DNA from: Eutreptiella sp. 'Long Island Sound 2002' | Taxonomy: Eukaryota > Euglenozoa > Euglenophyceae > Eutreptiales > Eutreptiaceae | DNA: 64,000 bases | Direction: 5' to 3' | Assembly (NCBI GenBank): GCA_964036045.1 | Contig: OZ038390.1 | Location: 34,117,319-34,181,318 of the forward strand | The notes under the pieces: generated by a model | The model's input: the letters and a program-made list of their open reading frames with translations, nothing else | The model's database searches: none | Told to the model about the DNA's origin: nothing | Position numbers and translations under genes: made by a program | Part shown: positions 1 through 10,243 of the stretch, piece after piece | Layout: each line of letters starts with the position of its first letter | Position numbering within the stretch: position 1 is the stretch's first letter

Positions 1-3
1 GGA

Positions 4-107
4 ATGGGGACACTTTCCATTGGCAAAAAGGCGCCCATATATGGGCATGGGGACACTTTGCACTGGCAAAAAGGCCCCCACATATGGGCATGGGGACACT
101 TGCCACT
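4..107. repeat. 43-bp tandem repeat at the left edge
   Basis: A unit beginning ATGGGGACACTT starts at 4, 47 and 90, giving about 2.4 copies. The junction between units 1 and 2 holds a perfect 14-nt palindrome, GCCCATATATGGGC. The array lies just beyond the point where the adjacent retroelement ORF2 becomes unreadable, so it may mark the element's broken edge or an insertion into it. Confidence 0.8.
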
Positions 108-138
108 TGTGTACCCTAACACGTTTGCTTTTGATACC

Positions 139-393
139 TCAGCATACGGCGCGTGGTGGTGTGGTTGATGGGGACAGAGACATAGGTGGTCCCTCCATTA
201 CTGACAACACGTTTGCCGTTAGTAAGACCATGCGTAGGAGGATGTACACCCACATCAGTGTGTGTGTCTGTGGGCCGGGGTTGGGATGCACATCATGTGA
301 CAGCAAAAGCAACCGTGCGCTGATTGCCGTTCCATTGTCGTTGTGCCCCTTTGAGGGGCTTGTTTTGTCATTCCGGCGTGACTTGTGTGTCAA
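139..393 (-). pseudogene. Non-LTR retrotransposon ORF2, N-terminal fragment with 2A-like peptide
   Basis: The minus-strand reading frame contains LLLLSHDVHPNPGP; DVHPNPGP is encoded at 271-294. This matches the 2A-like consensus D-x-E-x-N-P-G-P except for His in place of Glu. In APE-type non-LTR retrotransposons such a peptide, preceded by a hydrophobic Leu run, often opens ORF2 just before the endonuclease and causes ribosome skipping. The following residues (LLTANVLSVMEG) could be the first strand of an APE endonuclease but are too few to be sure. The frame stops at 139 and no endonuclease or RT motif follows before the window edge. ORF1 of the same element lies immediately upstream on the same strand. 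It is almost certainly dead, being short, interrupted and adjoining a tandem repeat. Confidence 0.6.
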
Positions 394-2999
394 GCGTTGG
401 CGTCCTCTGTTGCGATAGCCTAGCCAGGTTACCCATCGTGAGGCGGTTATGTTCGTGGTCCACTGCTTCTTGGGAGCCGTAGAGTTTCCCCAACTCGAAG
501 CGCCACCAATCCTCCTCTTCTAGGTGTTCATCTCCTGGTGGCACCGGTACTTGCTGTGCCATTTTCTGCAACAATGCGCCATCTTTGTGGCCATGTATCC
601 ATACATGCCCGGTGGCTATTTCGAAGACCATGTCATGTGCCAAAACCCCACTTTCTTGGAATCTGCACTCGGCTCTAAAAGCTACCACTCGTGTCTGCCC
701 TGAGTGGGTGGATGTTACATCTACAATTTCCGAACTGGGCCAAGCACAATTGGATGTGTGGTTGACGCAGCAAAGATCACCACCTCCTGCCGCTTCTCTG
801 GGGTGGCTAGTTGGTCTCGCCGCGCCGCCGTCGTGCTCCATTGTCCAAAATGTATGCAGCGGTCTACGGCGAGTTCTTTCAGAAAGAGGCGGCTTCCGTC
901 CCATAGTTTGAGTGCTAGGTCATTGAGGGATGCCGCTGAACTCACTGTGACAATGTGTTGGCAGCGCATGTGCGGCATTCAATTGGGGAATATGTGTGCA
1001 ACCATGGGTGTAAGGGTAATATCTTTGTCATGTGGGTCCTCTTGAAGTGTTGTGCAGACTTCGTACACTAGATCTCACGCGCTTTGGACCGATCCCTTGC
1101 TTTTGGGGTCCTTTGGCTTCGCCTAGTGTATAATGTAGAGGTCCTTCATGTCGGAAACTTCTATGAATCTCATGGGGAAATGTGGGGAATGGAGCCGTTG
1201 TAGCAGTTCTTCTCCATGCAGCTGTGGCAGTTGATATTTGAACATTTCCGTGTTTTGGTTTGGCTTTGGCAGCTTCCTAACTTCTCGCCATGGGAATCCC
1301 GAGTTCCCTTTGGTGGTGTGTGTACCAACATCTCCCGGGTGCTCGTTGATCTCTCTACAGAAAGTACTGATGTTGGCAATCACCGTTGCCGTCAAGAACC
1401 TGAAAGTCATGGGCTATTGGTCAATGATCCTGTGTGATCCCCTCGGATTCGTTACCTAGGTACATTCAATGCTTTCTATTGGTAGCCATGTGGTGTCCGC
1501 AGCGATGAGGAATGCCATGTGGTATTGCGCCCATATGGATGATTTCGTCCATTGACCGCTTTGGTCGCACTTGTAGAACTTTCTTGTTTTCTCAAAGACA
1601 AAGTGTGTTGCTTTCTTTCTGAGTAGGCGTATTAAACTCCGTCTGTCCACCATCAGGGTGGCCATGGCTGCCGCCAGTGGTATCTGTTGAGTTTTTAGGA
1701 CCACTCATATTTTCAACAGTTGTCCTCTTCCTTTGGCCACCTTGTCTAACTCCTGTAGAAGCTGTGGGACGAATTTTGCCTGGTTTCCTGCCCATATGGT
1801 GGTTTCTGCATTCTCCATTGCCTTTTCCTAGGAGATGGGAACATCTGGCAACGTGCGATATGCAGCATGTCCCTCGTGCATCAGGTGGATGGCCTCTGGT
1901 ATGGGGAGTATGATGAGGTCTGAGAAACCAGGCACCGTGATTCTATCGCCCATTTCCACATTCCATGGCTGTATGCCGTAGAGGAGTGTGAGCAGCGGTT
2001 CTCTCGGGCACACTGCCATGGTGTCTTGTTGGTGTCGTCCTTCATCAAAATGGAGGGCCTTTGCGTTGCGTTGGTGTCCTCCACTCTCTGCTAGTTGCGC
2101 AGCGATGTGGTTCCCGGTGTGATTAGGTGAAGGCGTGTGTTCACCCTCTCCATGTTGTTGTTGGAAGCGGGCCTAGGTTCCTCTGGCATGTGGTTTCCAA
2201 TTGGTGTTGGTTGCACCGTTCCTTTTTGTGGGGATATGACGGGTGGGCCGTAGGGTCCAGACGGGCGCCCTAGGGTCCCCGCTTTGTGCTCTTGTGGACG
2301 TTTCCGTGGTGCAACGTTGCCGCTATCGTCGGCGCTGGTGTATGGGTGGCCGGTGGATAGGGTTGTTGTGTAAGCGTGTGTGTGAGGTAGTCGTGGCTGT
2401 GACTAGGGTGGCAGGCTAGGTTGCCCGTCGGTAAAACTGTCTACCTGCTGACAGTGTTGGAATGCCTCGGGGAATGGCATCATGCCTCCCTTTGCTCGGA
2501 GCCTCATGTGTATCATTGTGTCATCCGTGATGCGGTATGTGGCCAGCAGATGTTCCTCTTGTAGGATCCTTCCGCCCATGGTCATGTAGTAATCATCTCC
2601 TAGTATGGAGAAGCGGTCTTGCATCCTCAGCTTGAGGGCCTGTACTATGAGTAACGGTAAGATTTGTATCGGTGTGGTTCCGTTCTAGTGCACTACCAAA
2701 CATTGCACAGTGCGCACCGGCTGCTCTGGGTCCGGCGTGGTTGTTAACGCCCATGTGGCCCTGGTCACTCCACATTCATGGCATGCCCATCAAGTCTTGT
2801 GCATATCAGTCCGGGACAAGTGCGTCACAAGGTCGGGCGGGGGATTTGCATGTAGTTTGGGTTTGCACTGTTGGCAGCTGCGACTTGGACTCCGTAGTAC
2901 TGCACTGGATTCATCCATGGTGTCCGCCGGTTCCGTGGATGCGCCCGTGTCCACATCCATAGGCGTGACAGCCATGCCAGGAATAACATTGTTAGCCAT
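368..2999 (-). pseudogene. Decayed retrotransposon ORF1 (gag-like)
   Basis: A discontinuous coding trace begins at the ATG at 2999 (MANNVIPGMAVTPMDVD) and runs toward ORF2. In one frame it has a Cys/His segment (SCQQCKPKLH, then after an in-frame TGA WACHECGV) that looks zinc-binding, a second in-frame stop (TAG), then a ubiquitin-like segment ending at 2403. Further fragments in shifted frames follow at 1828-2019, 1456-1704, 1123-1410 and 368-978. The last has an uninterrupted 178-residue stretch with many Trp, Asp and Glu residues typical of real coding sequence. Position directly 5' of the 2A-opened ORF2 supports ORF1 of the same element. At least two stops and several frameshifts show it is inactive. 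The middle fragments have no recognisable domain; assigning them to ORF1 is inference. Confidence 0.5.
2403..2672 (-). other. Ubiquitin-like segment inside retroelement ORF1
   Basis: The translated segment runs PIQILPLLIVQALKLRMQD, then GGRILQEEHLLATYRI, then DDTMIHMRLRAKGG. The order and spacing mirror the second half of ubiquitin: helix, then a G-x-x-L turn, a leucine-rich strand, a Y-x-I turn and a terminal L-R-x-G-G. The first beta hairpin is upstream and less clear. The frame is shared with the ORF1 start at 2999. Ubiquitin-like folds fused to retroelement ORFs are reported in some protists, so this is more likely a structural module of the ORF1 protein than a captured host ubiquitin gene. 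The terminal Gly-Gly is followed directly by MMPFPEAF, so it is not at a protein end. Confidence 0.5.
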
Positions 3000-3582
3000 G
3001 GCTGAAAATCACATCAGAACAAACAGCATGGGGTTGCAATGTGTGGTATAATGTTGTTATGAACACAATGCAATATCACAAACACGACTGAGCCCCTCTT
3101 TCCCTGTACAAACACTCTACAAACACCCAATCCTCCACTCTGGACCACTAAAACAGCAGTCCTAAAATTTCCTCAAAACAGCAGTTCAACGCCCACCCCG
3201 TGCTTAGATAAGGCCGTGCATGCGCAAGGGCCTCAATTGGTCAGGTGTGGACCCGCCACTTAGCTCCAGCCGCGCCTGCCTCACGACCTTCATCGCCATC
3301 TCAGTTCCATGATTGTCCGTGTCACGCAGACAGTGCTTTGCAGTTCGTCCCGTCCCTCGTCCCTGGATGGGGTAAGAGTCGGGCTGCTTCTACAGGGTTC
3401 AGGGCATTGTCGCCTTCGGACTGAGTTTGGGGCGTAGCGTTTGTTGTGTCCCACTTTGGCTCCCACCGTCGCACTGGCATGCTCGCTTGCGCTGGCCCCT
3501 CTCGGCCACACACCTGTGTTTCCGGGTCACCTGGTCGTGAAGGGTGGGGCGGTCAGAGGTCACCCTTGTGGGCCATGCGCAA
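3000..3582. other. No gene recognised
   Basis: I see only short unconvincing frames. The part nearest 3000 would be the 5' untranslated region of the retroelement to its left. Confidence 0.5.
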
Positions 3583-3747
3583 GGGGGGGGGGGGGGGGTA
3601 GTTGGCAAATGTGACGACAAACCCATGTCTTGTGTGGCCGCACTACGTTTCCGACGTAATCAAATTACGTACACAATTATTACGGTCCCTGCGCCTACTG
3701 TAGCTTGGACAAGGGTGTGGCTTATACTAGAGGGGGGGGGGGGGTAC
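3583..3747. mobile_element. Truncated copy of a GTAC-flanked, poly-G-capped repeat
   Basis: A G-run at 3583-3598 is followed by sequence that parallels 61080-61281: ACCCATGTCTTGTGTGG, then ACGGTCCCTGCGCCTACTG, then TAGCTTGGACAAGGG. It finishes in a second G-run directly joined to GTAC at 3744-3747. This is the right half of the element seen complete at 60888-61281, and the left terminal repeat is missing. Confidence 0.65.
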
Positions 3748-5229
3748 AGCGCTTCAATTCCTGTAGATTGCTCAAGCACACAAACGTCAAGAATTCTGCT
3801 GAATTCAGTGACCACTTTGCTCGACTTGGAGGGAGCCCCTACATGTGACTTGGGAAGGCAGCATTACGAGCATTACTTTGGCGAGCCCACTGAATAATAT
3901 CACACCACTGGTACCAGTCATGGGACACTATCTGAAAGTGAAGCAAGGAGCACAATGGGGCACAATAAAAGCAACCAAGAAAACAGATGCACCATGCAGC
4001 ACAAGTGTGTTCAACTGTGTGTTTTGCGGGGGGTGGAGAAATTTTTTCATTTTTGCGAAATTTTTTGCAAATTTCTTTTTTTTTTAGTTCAGACTAAGAT
4101 GAGCTGGCGTAGCCTGCTCACTTCACAGTACTCGGGATAACCTCTCGGGATCAAGGTTCAGAGCTGTCCAGTGCTACGATGATCCCACAATGGCCGTGGT
4201 AGCGGATCTGACACGTAGTGAGGATTAGCTGAGTCTGAAACCAGGTTCTGCAGTGGGAGACTGCCACGCCCGTAGGCTTCCCAGTGTACATGAGGCACAG
4301 TGACTGCAGGCTGAAAAAGACAGCGGTGTGAAGATTGAAGGCTGAGATGAATCAGCAGATTGCGTTTCATACACTATCAGCATGGGATCAGCATGGGATG
4401 GCATTCAGGTACAGCTGGTCAGTATTTGCTTGGGGCAGAGAGCACTGCTGCCCCCGTTCCAGTTTAGTAGGAGCGGCCCTCGACACACAGAAAAGGACTA
4501 AGCAGGAAGGAAGAACACAGGGGTACAGCGCGCTGGGGAGTGGCATTCCACACCTGCGGGGGAAAGAATAGAAAAGTGGAGGATGCCACAGAAGGGCCAA
4601 GCTGCCCTGGGTTGGTGAAAAAATAGTAACTGGCGCGCAGCCGACACAACCGTCAAGTGTAAGGGTCAAGTGTCAAGTGCCAAGTCTGTGGAGGGTTATG
4701 TCACTGGTCTTCCCGGGCCTTGCTACACTGTCACCGCGACTCTGACTCTGGGGGTTTTGGGGGAGTGCGGGGCACGCAGATCCTTTTTGGGTTGGATGTT
4801 TCAGGGCCACAGGGCTGTGAGCGCTTTTTGAGGTGATGCACAGTGGCTGCAGCAGCCCGGAACAGGTCCTCTACCATGGACCAGTTTCCCCTTAGCAGCT
4901 AAGCGGTGACTTGTGTAAGCGCCTGCATCGATTGACGCCACAGGGCACGCAGGGATTAAACCCTAAATTTGTCTTTCCTCGTGTGACACGTTTCCAGCAG
5001 TGTGTCATAGTAGTCGCGAAGGAAAGCCCCTTGGCGTCTCCAAGCGAAGAAGCAATGGAAGTGTGTAAGTTGCTGTGACACTGCCGCATGTGGCTGTAAA
5101 ATGGCTGCAGGAGAGAAGCTGAAAATCAATAAGGTTTGAGCTTTTTTCGTTTTTGCACAGCTTGTGCTGGGAATTAAATACCATTGCAAAAGGCTACTAT
5201 TTGTAGGGTAGTTGCAGATGCTACGATGA
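3748..5229. other. No gene recognised
   Basis: No frame here resembles a known protein and no long repeat is evident. Frames up to 93 codons occur at 4335-4669 on both strands but overlap each other and look random. Confidence 0.5.
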
Positions 5230-5370
5230 CTGACAGGGCGTTTGTGCACAGCGCGTACAGCACGCACAACGTGCATTTGGTAGGGAGAAATTGGGGAATT
5301 TTTGGGCAATTAGCAATATTGTTGCCTGTACAGACCATACTACACCTCCGCAACCCCATGTTTCACCCCA
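5230..5370. repeat. Dispersed repeat, copy 1 (see 9880-10175)
   Basis: The sequence GTTTGTGCACAGCGCG, then GAAATTGGGGAATTTTTG, then CAATATTGTTGCCTGTAC and CCATACTACA is repeated with small changes at about 10030-10140. The 10 kb copy is longer on its left side and includes a poly-C and GACCGCGGAACCA segment. Confidence 0.65.
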
Positions 5371-5391
5371 TCACCACCCCCCCAGAGAGCT

Positions 5392-5470
5392 GGATTGGTG
5401 GTCCGAGTGGTTAAGCACCTGTGCTGGCATGTCACAGCCCGGTGCCCGAGGGATCAGAGCAGTGCCATCC
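5392..5470 (+). repeat. tRNA-like sequence (Ser/Leu-type D arm), likely SINE head or tRNA relic
   Basis: GGTCCGAGTGGTTAAGCAC matches the box A/D-arm of long-variable-arm tRNAs. It is followed by a perfect 5-bp anticodon-type stem (CTGTG and CACAG) and a GC-rich variable-arm-like stretch. The acceptor strands GGATTGG and CCATCC pair only partly, and the box B equivalent is degenerate. It cannot be a functional tRNA; a tRNA-derived SINE that continues toward the G-run at 5661 is plausible. Confidence 0.4.
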
Positions 5471-6515
5471 TGTGGGATACTCGGGAGGTAGGGCATCCAT
5501 TTTCCACACAGTACACTCACCACAAGGTCTGGGATAGTGCACCGGTGTTTGTCTAGGAACACTGCGAGGACCACCAAGATCCGAGGGAGGTATCCGATGG
5601 CAGGCTTCCGGTGTACCCAGACCGGGGGCCTCAAATGGTCAGGTTGCAGTGTCCCAGACCGGGGGGGGGGGGGGGGGCTGGCCTGGTATCGTGCAAAGAC
5701 ATTTGCACTCCATCTTCTACCACCACCACACCATTGGGCACCATTTCGGTTCCACTGGACACAAATGGGGTCCCAAGACCCTGCTTATCGGTGCTTGTGG
5801 TTTGTTGCCCACTTGGAACGACCTGCTAAGTGGTATGCCCAGAAGGCCAAAGAGCTGCACCAGGCACTGCACTGCACCGCTGTAGAAACCACTTATGTGC
5901 GTCTCATGTGCATAGTTGTGCCTTTGAGTGCAGGCATTGGATAGAGACATTGGGTGCAGGCATCGAAATGGGGGGTTTGGGTTCCTTGATCTCCATTTGC
6001 GCCCACTCTTTCATGTTGTGCGGGAAACATCTTGAAACCTACAACTAAACCTACAAATCTACAACTTTGCTCCATGAGCAACATGAGATGCATGAGGGAT
6101 TCCGGCGTTGGGCACGGACGAGATTGGTATGGCACAGCACTGTGAAACATAGCGTGGGCACAGGAGATGAGCAACACGGTGGTGCAGGCCGTGAATGCCT
6201 TACGCGCCTTGAAAATAAGGGATCAAATACCCTTGGACGAAGAGGGCAGGGGAAGAAGTATGCTGCAACCCGTGCACCATGACGCAACTTGCACAATGCA
6301 TGCGCCTCTGTTGCTAGAAGTCGTATCGTATTCCAATGAAAAGTAAGAGGGAGCCGCCGCTCAGTGGGCAATTGCTTCAGGGTCCAACAGCAGAAGCACC
6401 AAGAGTGCTGGTGGAATGCAGCCGCACCGGGTTTTGACAAAAAATGACTGATCAAGCGGCACAACAGGACTCATCGGCCGCCGCGGGCCGAAGATGTGGG
6501 ACTATTCCATTGCGG

Positions 6516-6848
6516 TGCAGCCACTCCCTCCGCCACAACAGACTGCAGAACACATTGCATCTGTACAATCACTTCAAACTGAGGCTGCAGTGGAGGGGCC
6601 TATTGCTCCAAATGCGGGATGGGGATCGCGCTGCATTGCCGGCGCTAACGTGAGGGAGGTGTGTCACTACAGTCAAGAGGCAGCCAGACATGCATTGGCC
6701 ACTCCTGGCGCCTGGGGTCTCACAGCGCGGCCATGGCCTGCTGCGGTTTCTGACGGACATCACGTGAACTCAGCCTGAGGGGCAATGCCGGCACGACGCA
6801 CGTCCCCCTTGGGTAAGCACCGCCGTTGTGGTCGAGGGAGTGGCTGCA
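6516..6848. repeat. Segment inverted relative to the other duplicate, flanked by 24-bp inverted repeats
   Basis: 6516-6539 (starts TGCAGCCACTCCC) and 6825-6848 (ends GGGAGTGGCTGCA) are inverted repeats with 2 mismatches in 24. The DNA between them (about 6540-6795) matches 21985-22265 only after reverse complementation, whereas both neighbours match in direct orientation. This is the signature of an inversion in one copy. Confidence 0.75.
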
Positions 6849-6850
6849 CG

Positions 6851-7138
6851 GTACTCGTGCTGGGGGCAACGCCCAAAAGGCAGACTATGCTGTGGGAAGA
6901 CGGCACAGCATAGTCTGTACTGTGGCCTCGAAATACCAGGAAAGGTGACACATGAACTGCCTTTACGAAACAACAAATCATACCCCGCCGCCCCGTACTC
7001 GTGCTGGGGGCAACGCCCAAAAGGCAGACTATGCTGTGGGAAGACGGCACAGCATAGTCTGTACTGTGGCCTCGAAATACCAGGAAAGGTGACACATGAA
7101 CTGCCTTTACGAAACAACAAATCATACTCCGCGGCCCG
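6851..7138. repeat. 144-bp tandem duplication containing a 14-bp hairpin
   Basis: Units 6851-6994 and 6995-7138 are almost identical. Each holds a perfect inverted repeat, CAGACTATGCTGTG with a 9-nt loop and CACAGCATAGTCTG, at 6881-6917 and 7025-7061. The same hairpin occurs once at 22303-22339 in the other duplicate. It lies downstream of the CAP stop codon on the minus strand, so it could be in the 3' untranslated region; any function is unproven. Confidence 0.85.
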
Positions 7139-7425
7139 CCCCCCCCACCACCGGTAGCAGGCATGGCCAAAGTCAGGGAAAATAACGGTCTGACAGGGAT
7201 GTCACGGCCCGCCCCCCCCCACCACCGGTAGCAGGCATGGCCAAAGTCAGGGAAAATAACGGTCTGACAGGGATGTCACGGCCCGCCCCCCCCACCACCG
7301 GTAGCAGGCATGGCCAAAGTCAGGGAAAATAACGGTCTGACAGGGATGTCACGGCCCGCCCCCCCCCACCACCGGTAGCAGGCATGGCCAAAGTCAGGGA
7401 AAATAACGGTCTGACAGGGATGTCA
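7133..7425. repeat. 73-74-bp tandem repeat, four copies
   Basis: Units start at 7133, 7206, 7280 and 7353, each beginning GGCCCGCCCCCC and ending CAGGGATGTCA. Unit lengths differ only by the C-run length. The array is absent from the duplicate at 22.4 kb, so it expanded after the duplication. Confidence 0.9.
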
Positions 7426-7487
7426 GGCTTGGTCAATGCCGTGCTTACGCACGGCCCGCAGGCCAGTGGCTCCAATTAGCAGAATCC

Positions 7488-8075
7488 TTAGCCTGATTGG
7501 AGCACATTCTGTCGATAGAAGCCCTTTACATTGCCTGCCGGCAAGTAGTGGGCCACGATGTAACCTTTGCCAGAGGAGTCGCAGCTCATCCCCACGTGAG
7601 TGGTCTCTTTCCATACCACCTGCGTGAAATGTCCGCATCCAGACATGCCATCCATGTCAGTCTCGGGGGTCCATTTGTAGCCGGGGTGCCTCAGTTCATC
7701 GTACCATGACTTTATGGCGTCCTCCGCCCCATAGAAGCCCGGCTTCCCCTTGAAGATGTTCTGCCCATAGTCCTTGTTGTGGGTGTACTGGACGCCGTCA
7801 AAGCGAGCGCTCCAGTCTGCTGCCTTTTGCGCCTCCTCAGCACATTCGATGCTCCATTTCAGTGGGGGCGCACCGTGCAGCATTCTCAAGTCATTGTGCA
7901 CTTTCAGGGTCTCCGCAATCCATCCTTTGTCGAATCTTGCCTGGTCTTTCAACTTGGTCACCATCTTTTTCATAGCCCCTACAGGCGGCAGATGTTGGTC
8001 GAATGAACCAGCCCCGTTGTCAAACGCGTCGCCTCCCACTGAAGTACCAGAGCCATTGCACATACAATTGCCCAT
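7488..8075 (-). CDS. CAP-superfamily (GAPR-1/PR-1-like) protein, copy 1
   Basis: A 195-residue CAP (SCP/PR-1/antigen 5) domain protein. CAP1 is GHFTQVVWKETTHVG (148-162) and CAP2 is YIVAHYLPAGNV (172-183). In CAP2, Ala-His replaces the Cys of secreted PR-1 proteins, as in cytosolic GAPR-1. The putative metal-site residues are His99, Glu127 and His149, while the usual Glu of the GEN motif is Gln105 (YGQN). I place the start at the ATG at 8075. The upstream frame adds only seven residues, and this choice gives MGNCMC, a plausible N-myristoylation and palmitoylation signal like that of GAPR-1. No signal peptide is visible, so a membrane-attached cytosolic protein is inferred. The stop is TAA at 7488-7490. 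No intron is needed. Family members bind lipids; the substrate here is unknown. A paralogue lies at 22467-23045. Confidence 0.9.
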   Translation of the reverse strand: MGNCMCNGSGTSVGGDAFDNGAGSFDQHLPPVGAMKKMVTKLKDQARFDKGWIAETLKVHNDLRMLHGAPPLKWSIECAEEAQKAADWSARFDGVQYTHNKDYGQNIFKGKPGFYGAEDAIKSWYDELRHPGYKWTPETDMDGMSGCGHFTQVVWKETTHVGMSCDSSGKGYIVAHYLPAGNVKGFYRQNVLQSG

Positions 8076-8100
8076 CACAGAAAGAGTGACCAGCAACAGC

Positions 8101-9050
8101 TCTGCAGAGGAGGGAGGCCATCATCAGGATTGCATCCTTTGCAACCGCCCCTTGCCGCTACAATGTCGCGGACTCTTGATCTGCAGATGACATGTCCCAT
8201 CCCCTGTGTTGCATACTCAAGCAGTTCGAACACATTGCGTTCGCCAGACATGGGGGAAACCCTTGCATTGCGTGCGCACTGTGCGCTACTTTTAGACTAA
8301 ACCCCCCCCCCACCCTGAAGAGCCCAGACCCACCCTTTCCAAAACCCTTTCCACCCCAGCTACCCTAGCTCAAGACAGGCGCAAGCTACCTTCCCTTCCC
8401 ATAAGACATCATGCAAAATGGAAAAGGCGATGAACGGCAACAGTCGCCACCCCGGCCAACACTTCCCGTTTCTTGAGTGATTGTTGTAGTGTTGTCGCTC
8501 CTAGGCTTTGGTATGTCCTGCCGGACAGAATGACCATCCCAGTCCCTCTCCACTGTAGCACAGGTTGTGTTAGACACCAATCTAGCTACAGATCCACAAC
8601 GCCGCATCAGCTTCCGCCTTACCAGCTTCCAATTCATGTTTATCGCTTTCGTGAGCCATAGTGAGGGGTGGTCAACCTAGAAAGGAGAACATACCGGGAT
8701 ATGAGCAAAGAATGTGTGAAAAGGGGTGAAGACAGGTGAAAATGGGTGACATTGGGTGAAAACCCAAATATGTGATTTCCCCAACACGGAAGAAGCGTCA
8801 AAAACCTGTTGTCAAACAACAATGATGCCCCTAGTACCGCGAAGTATGGGGTTCTAGTACGGCCAAATGCCCAAATAGTTGCATCGTGCGCACACTGCGC
8901 TAAAGGCGCCCCCATGGGGGTTGCACATGTGCAGCCCAGCCAAGCCAGTAAGCCCGGACACCGCCATCTCATCTTGTGGCCCCCCACTGACCCATTGGCA
9001 ACTGTACTTCCAACTATGTTTGGTTTGGAATAGTACCCTTCAACTCAATC
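8101..9050. other. No gene recognised
   Basis: This is DNA upstream of CAP copy 1 on its strand, so its promoter should be near 8100-8300, but I see no convincing core element. Frames at 8386-8637 and 8640-8987 (minus) have no recognisable domain. Confidence 0.5.
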
Positions 9051-9054
9051 AAAC

Positions 9055-9530
9055 ATGAATCTCGCTTCTCTCCAAAAAAAACGGAAACCCTCAACAACAC
9101 ACACATGTAGACGCGACAAACAGGGCACTGAGCGAAGCGGCCTAAGTGTACTAAGTCTCGTCAGGTGTAGCGTCAAAACAAAGGAATGTTCAAACGCAGA
9201 ACTGGGTGCCTTTTTGCGGTGCAAGGACAGGGGATGAGAGCAGCAGCTGGTTGCCTCCATTACTCCGTTTACCCACAGCAAGTCTTTGGCTGACTGAACA
9301 CTTCAATCCCCCTTACCCTCGCGAAGGTACATAGAGTTACAGTGGAGGCATGCCGGGAGTAGACTACGACCAAAATTGCCACCAGTGCAGCGAGCGTGTA
9401 GACACTCTCTTCCGGCTGCGGCTTTGCCCCCAAGCAGCCCCACCATCGCCCAAACAAGGCTTGGTGACAAACACAAGGTAAAGCCTGTGGCAGCGCCGCT
9501 GGACTAGAGGCCTGCAGCAAAACGAAGCAT
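9055..9530. repeat. Dispersed repeat family with CA tract, copy 1
   Basis: It shares with 14470-14745 the sequence of blocks: an ACACAC tract, then TCAGGTGTAGNGTCAAAACA, then a GGTGCCTTT block, then CTAGAGGC(C/T)TGCAGCAAA. Related but more diverged copies are at 11990-12200 and 12360-12545, with CTAGGCGCC in place of the CTAGGTGCC-type block. No coding capacity is evident. Confidence 0.6.
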
Positions 9531-9879
9531 TGGTCAGCCCCCACCCAGCACCCGGATAAATTGGGAGAGTCAGGCCCGCCAGCACCCTAGCACCCTGCAC
9601 CCTGCACTGCCTGAGATGGCATGGGGAGGGGTGTTCAACTGTTCCTCCGGGTCGGGTACGCGCCATTCTCCCACCCCAGAGGATCTCGTAGGTACCCGGA
9701 CGAGCGATAAACTATTAGCATCTTTCTCCTTGGCATCATACCAAATACATCAGGACTTGTAACCGGATCGCTACACACAGACAACCCCTGAGGGGAACCT
9801 CAGTCCATCTGCAGAAGGCAGGCAAAATCCCTGTCCCACACGCCAGTAATCCCTTGAACGGCAAGATTGGGTGTCAAGC

Positions 9880-10175
9880 CCCCCCCCCCATTGCCTAGGA
9901 ACCAGCAATGTTTGACCGCGGAACCAAGGGGTGGTTCTTGCGCATGCCCGTGGGCAGCCGCGTACCGTGGAAAAAAAATGCACGCCCTCTCCTCCCCCCC
10001 CCCCCCCGCCCTCTCCTCCCGCCAGGGGGCGTGTGTGCACAGCGCGCGCACAACACGGGCACATGACAGGAAGAAATTGGGGGTTTTTGCTACAATTGGC
10101 AATATTCTTGCCTATACAAACCATACTACATCCCCACAACTTTGGACAGCCTGATGTTTCACCCCACCCCCTGCA
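9880..10175. repeat. Composite dispersed repeat with poly-C end
   Basis: It begins with a C-run, then GGAACCAGCAATGTTTGACC, a GCGGAACCAAGGGG block and TTCTTGCGCA. These match 18300-18360 and 18840-18870. It continues into the GCACAGCGCG to CATACTACAT block shared with 5230-5370. It has the poly-C left end typical of the GTAC elements but no matching right end. Confidence 0.6.
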
Positions 10176-10243
10176 TAAGAGATGCCAGTGTACCCAGCCA
10201 CAGCAAAGACACATGCAAAAAAAGGCAAGAACAAACTTTGTCC

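Larger units (their letters stand above)
6075..8100. repeat. Segmental duplication, copy 1 (partner 21040-23075)
   Basis: The block shares near-identical sequence with 21040-23075: 6115-6440 matches 21045-21375, and the CAP gene plus flanks at 7440-8110 matches 22430-23080. Copy 1 has gained an inverted internal segment, a 144-bp tandem duplication and a four-copy 73-bp repeat. Copy 2 has unique sequence at about 21380-21980. Confidence 0.85.
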
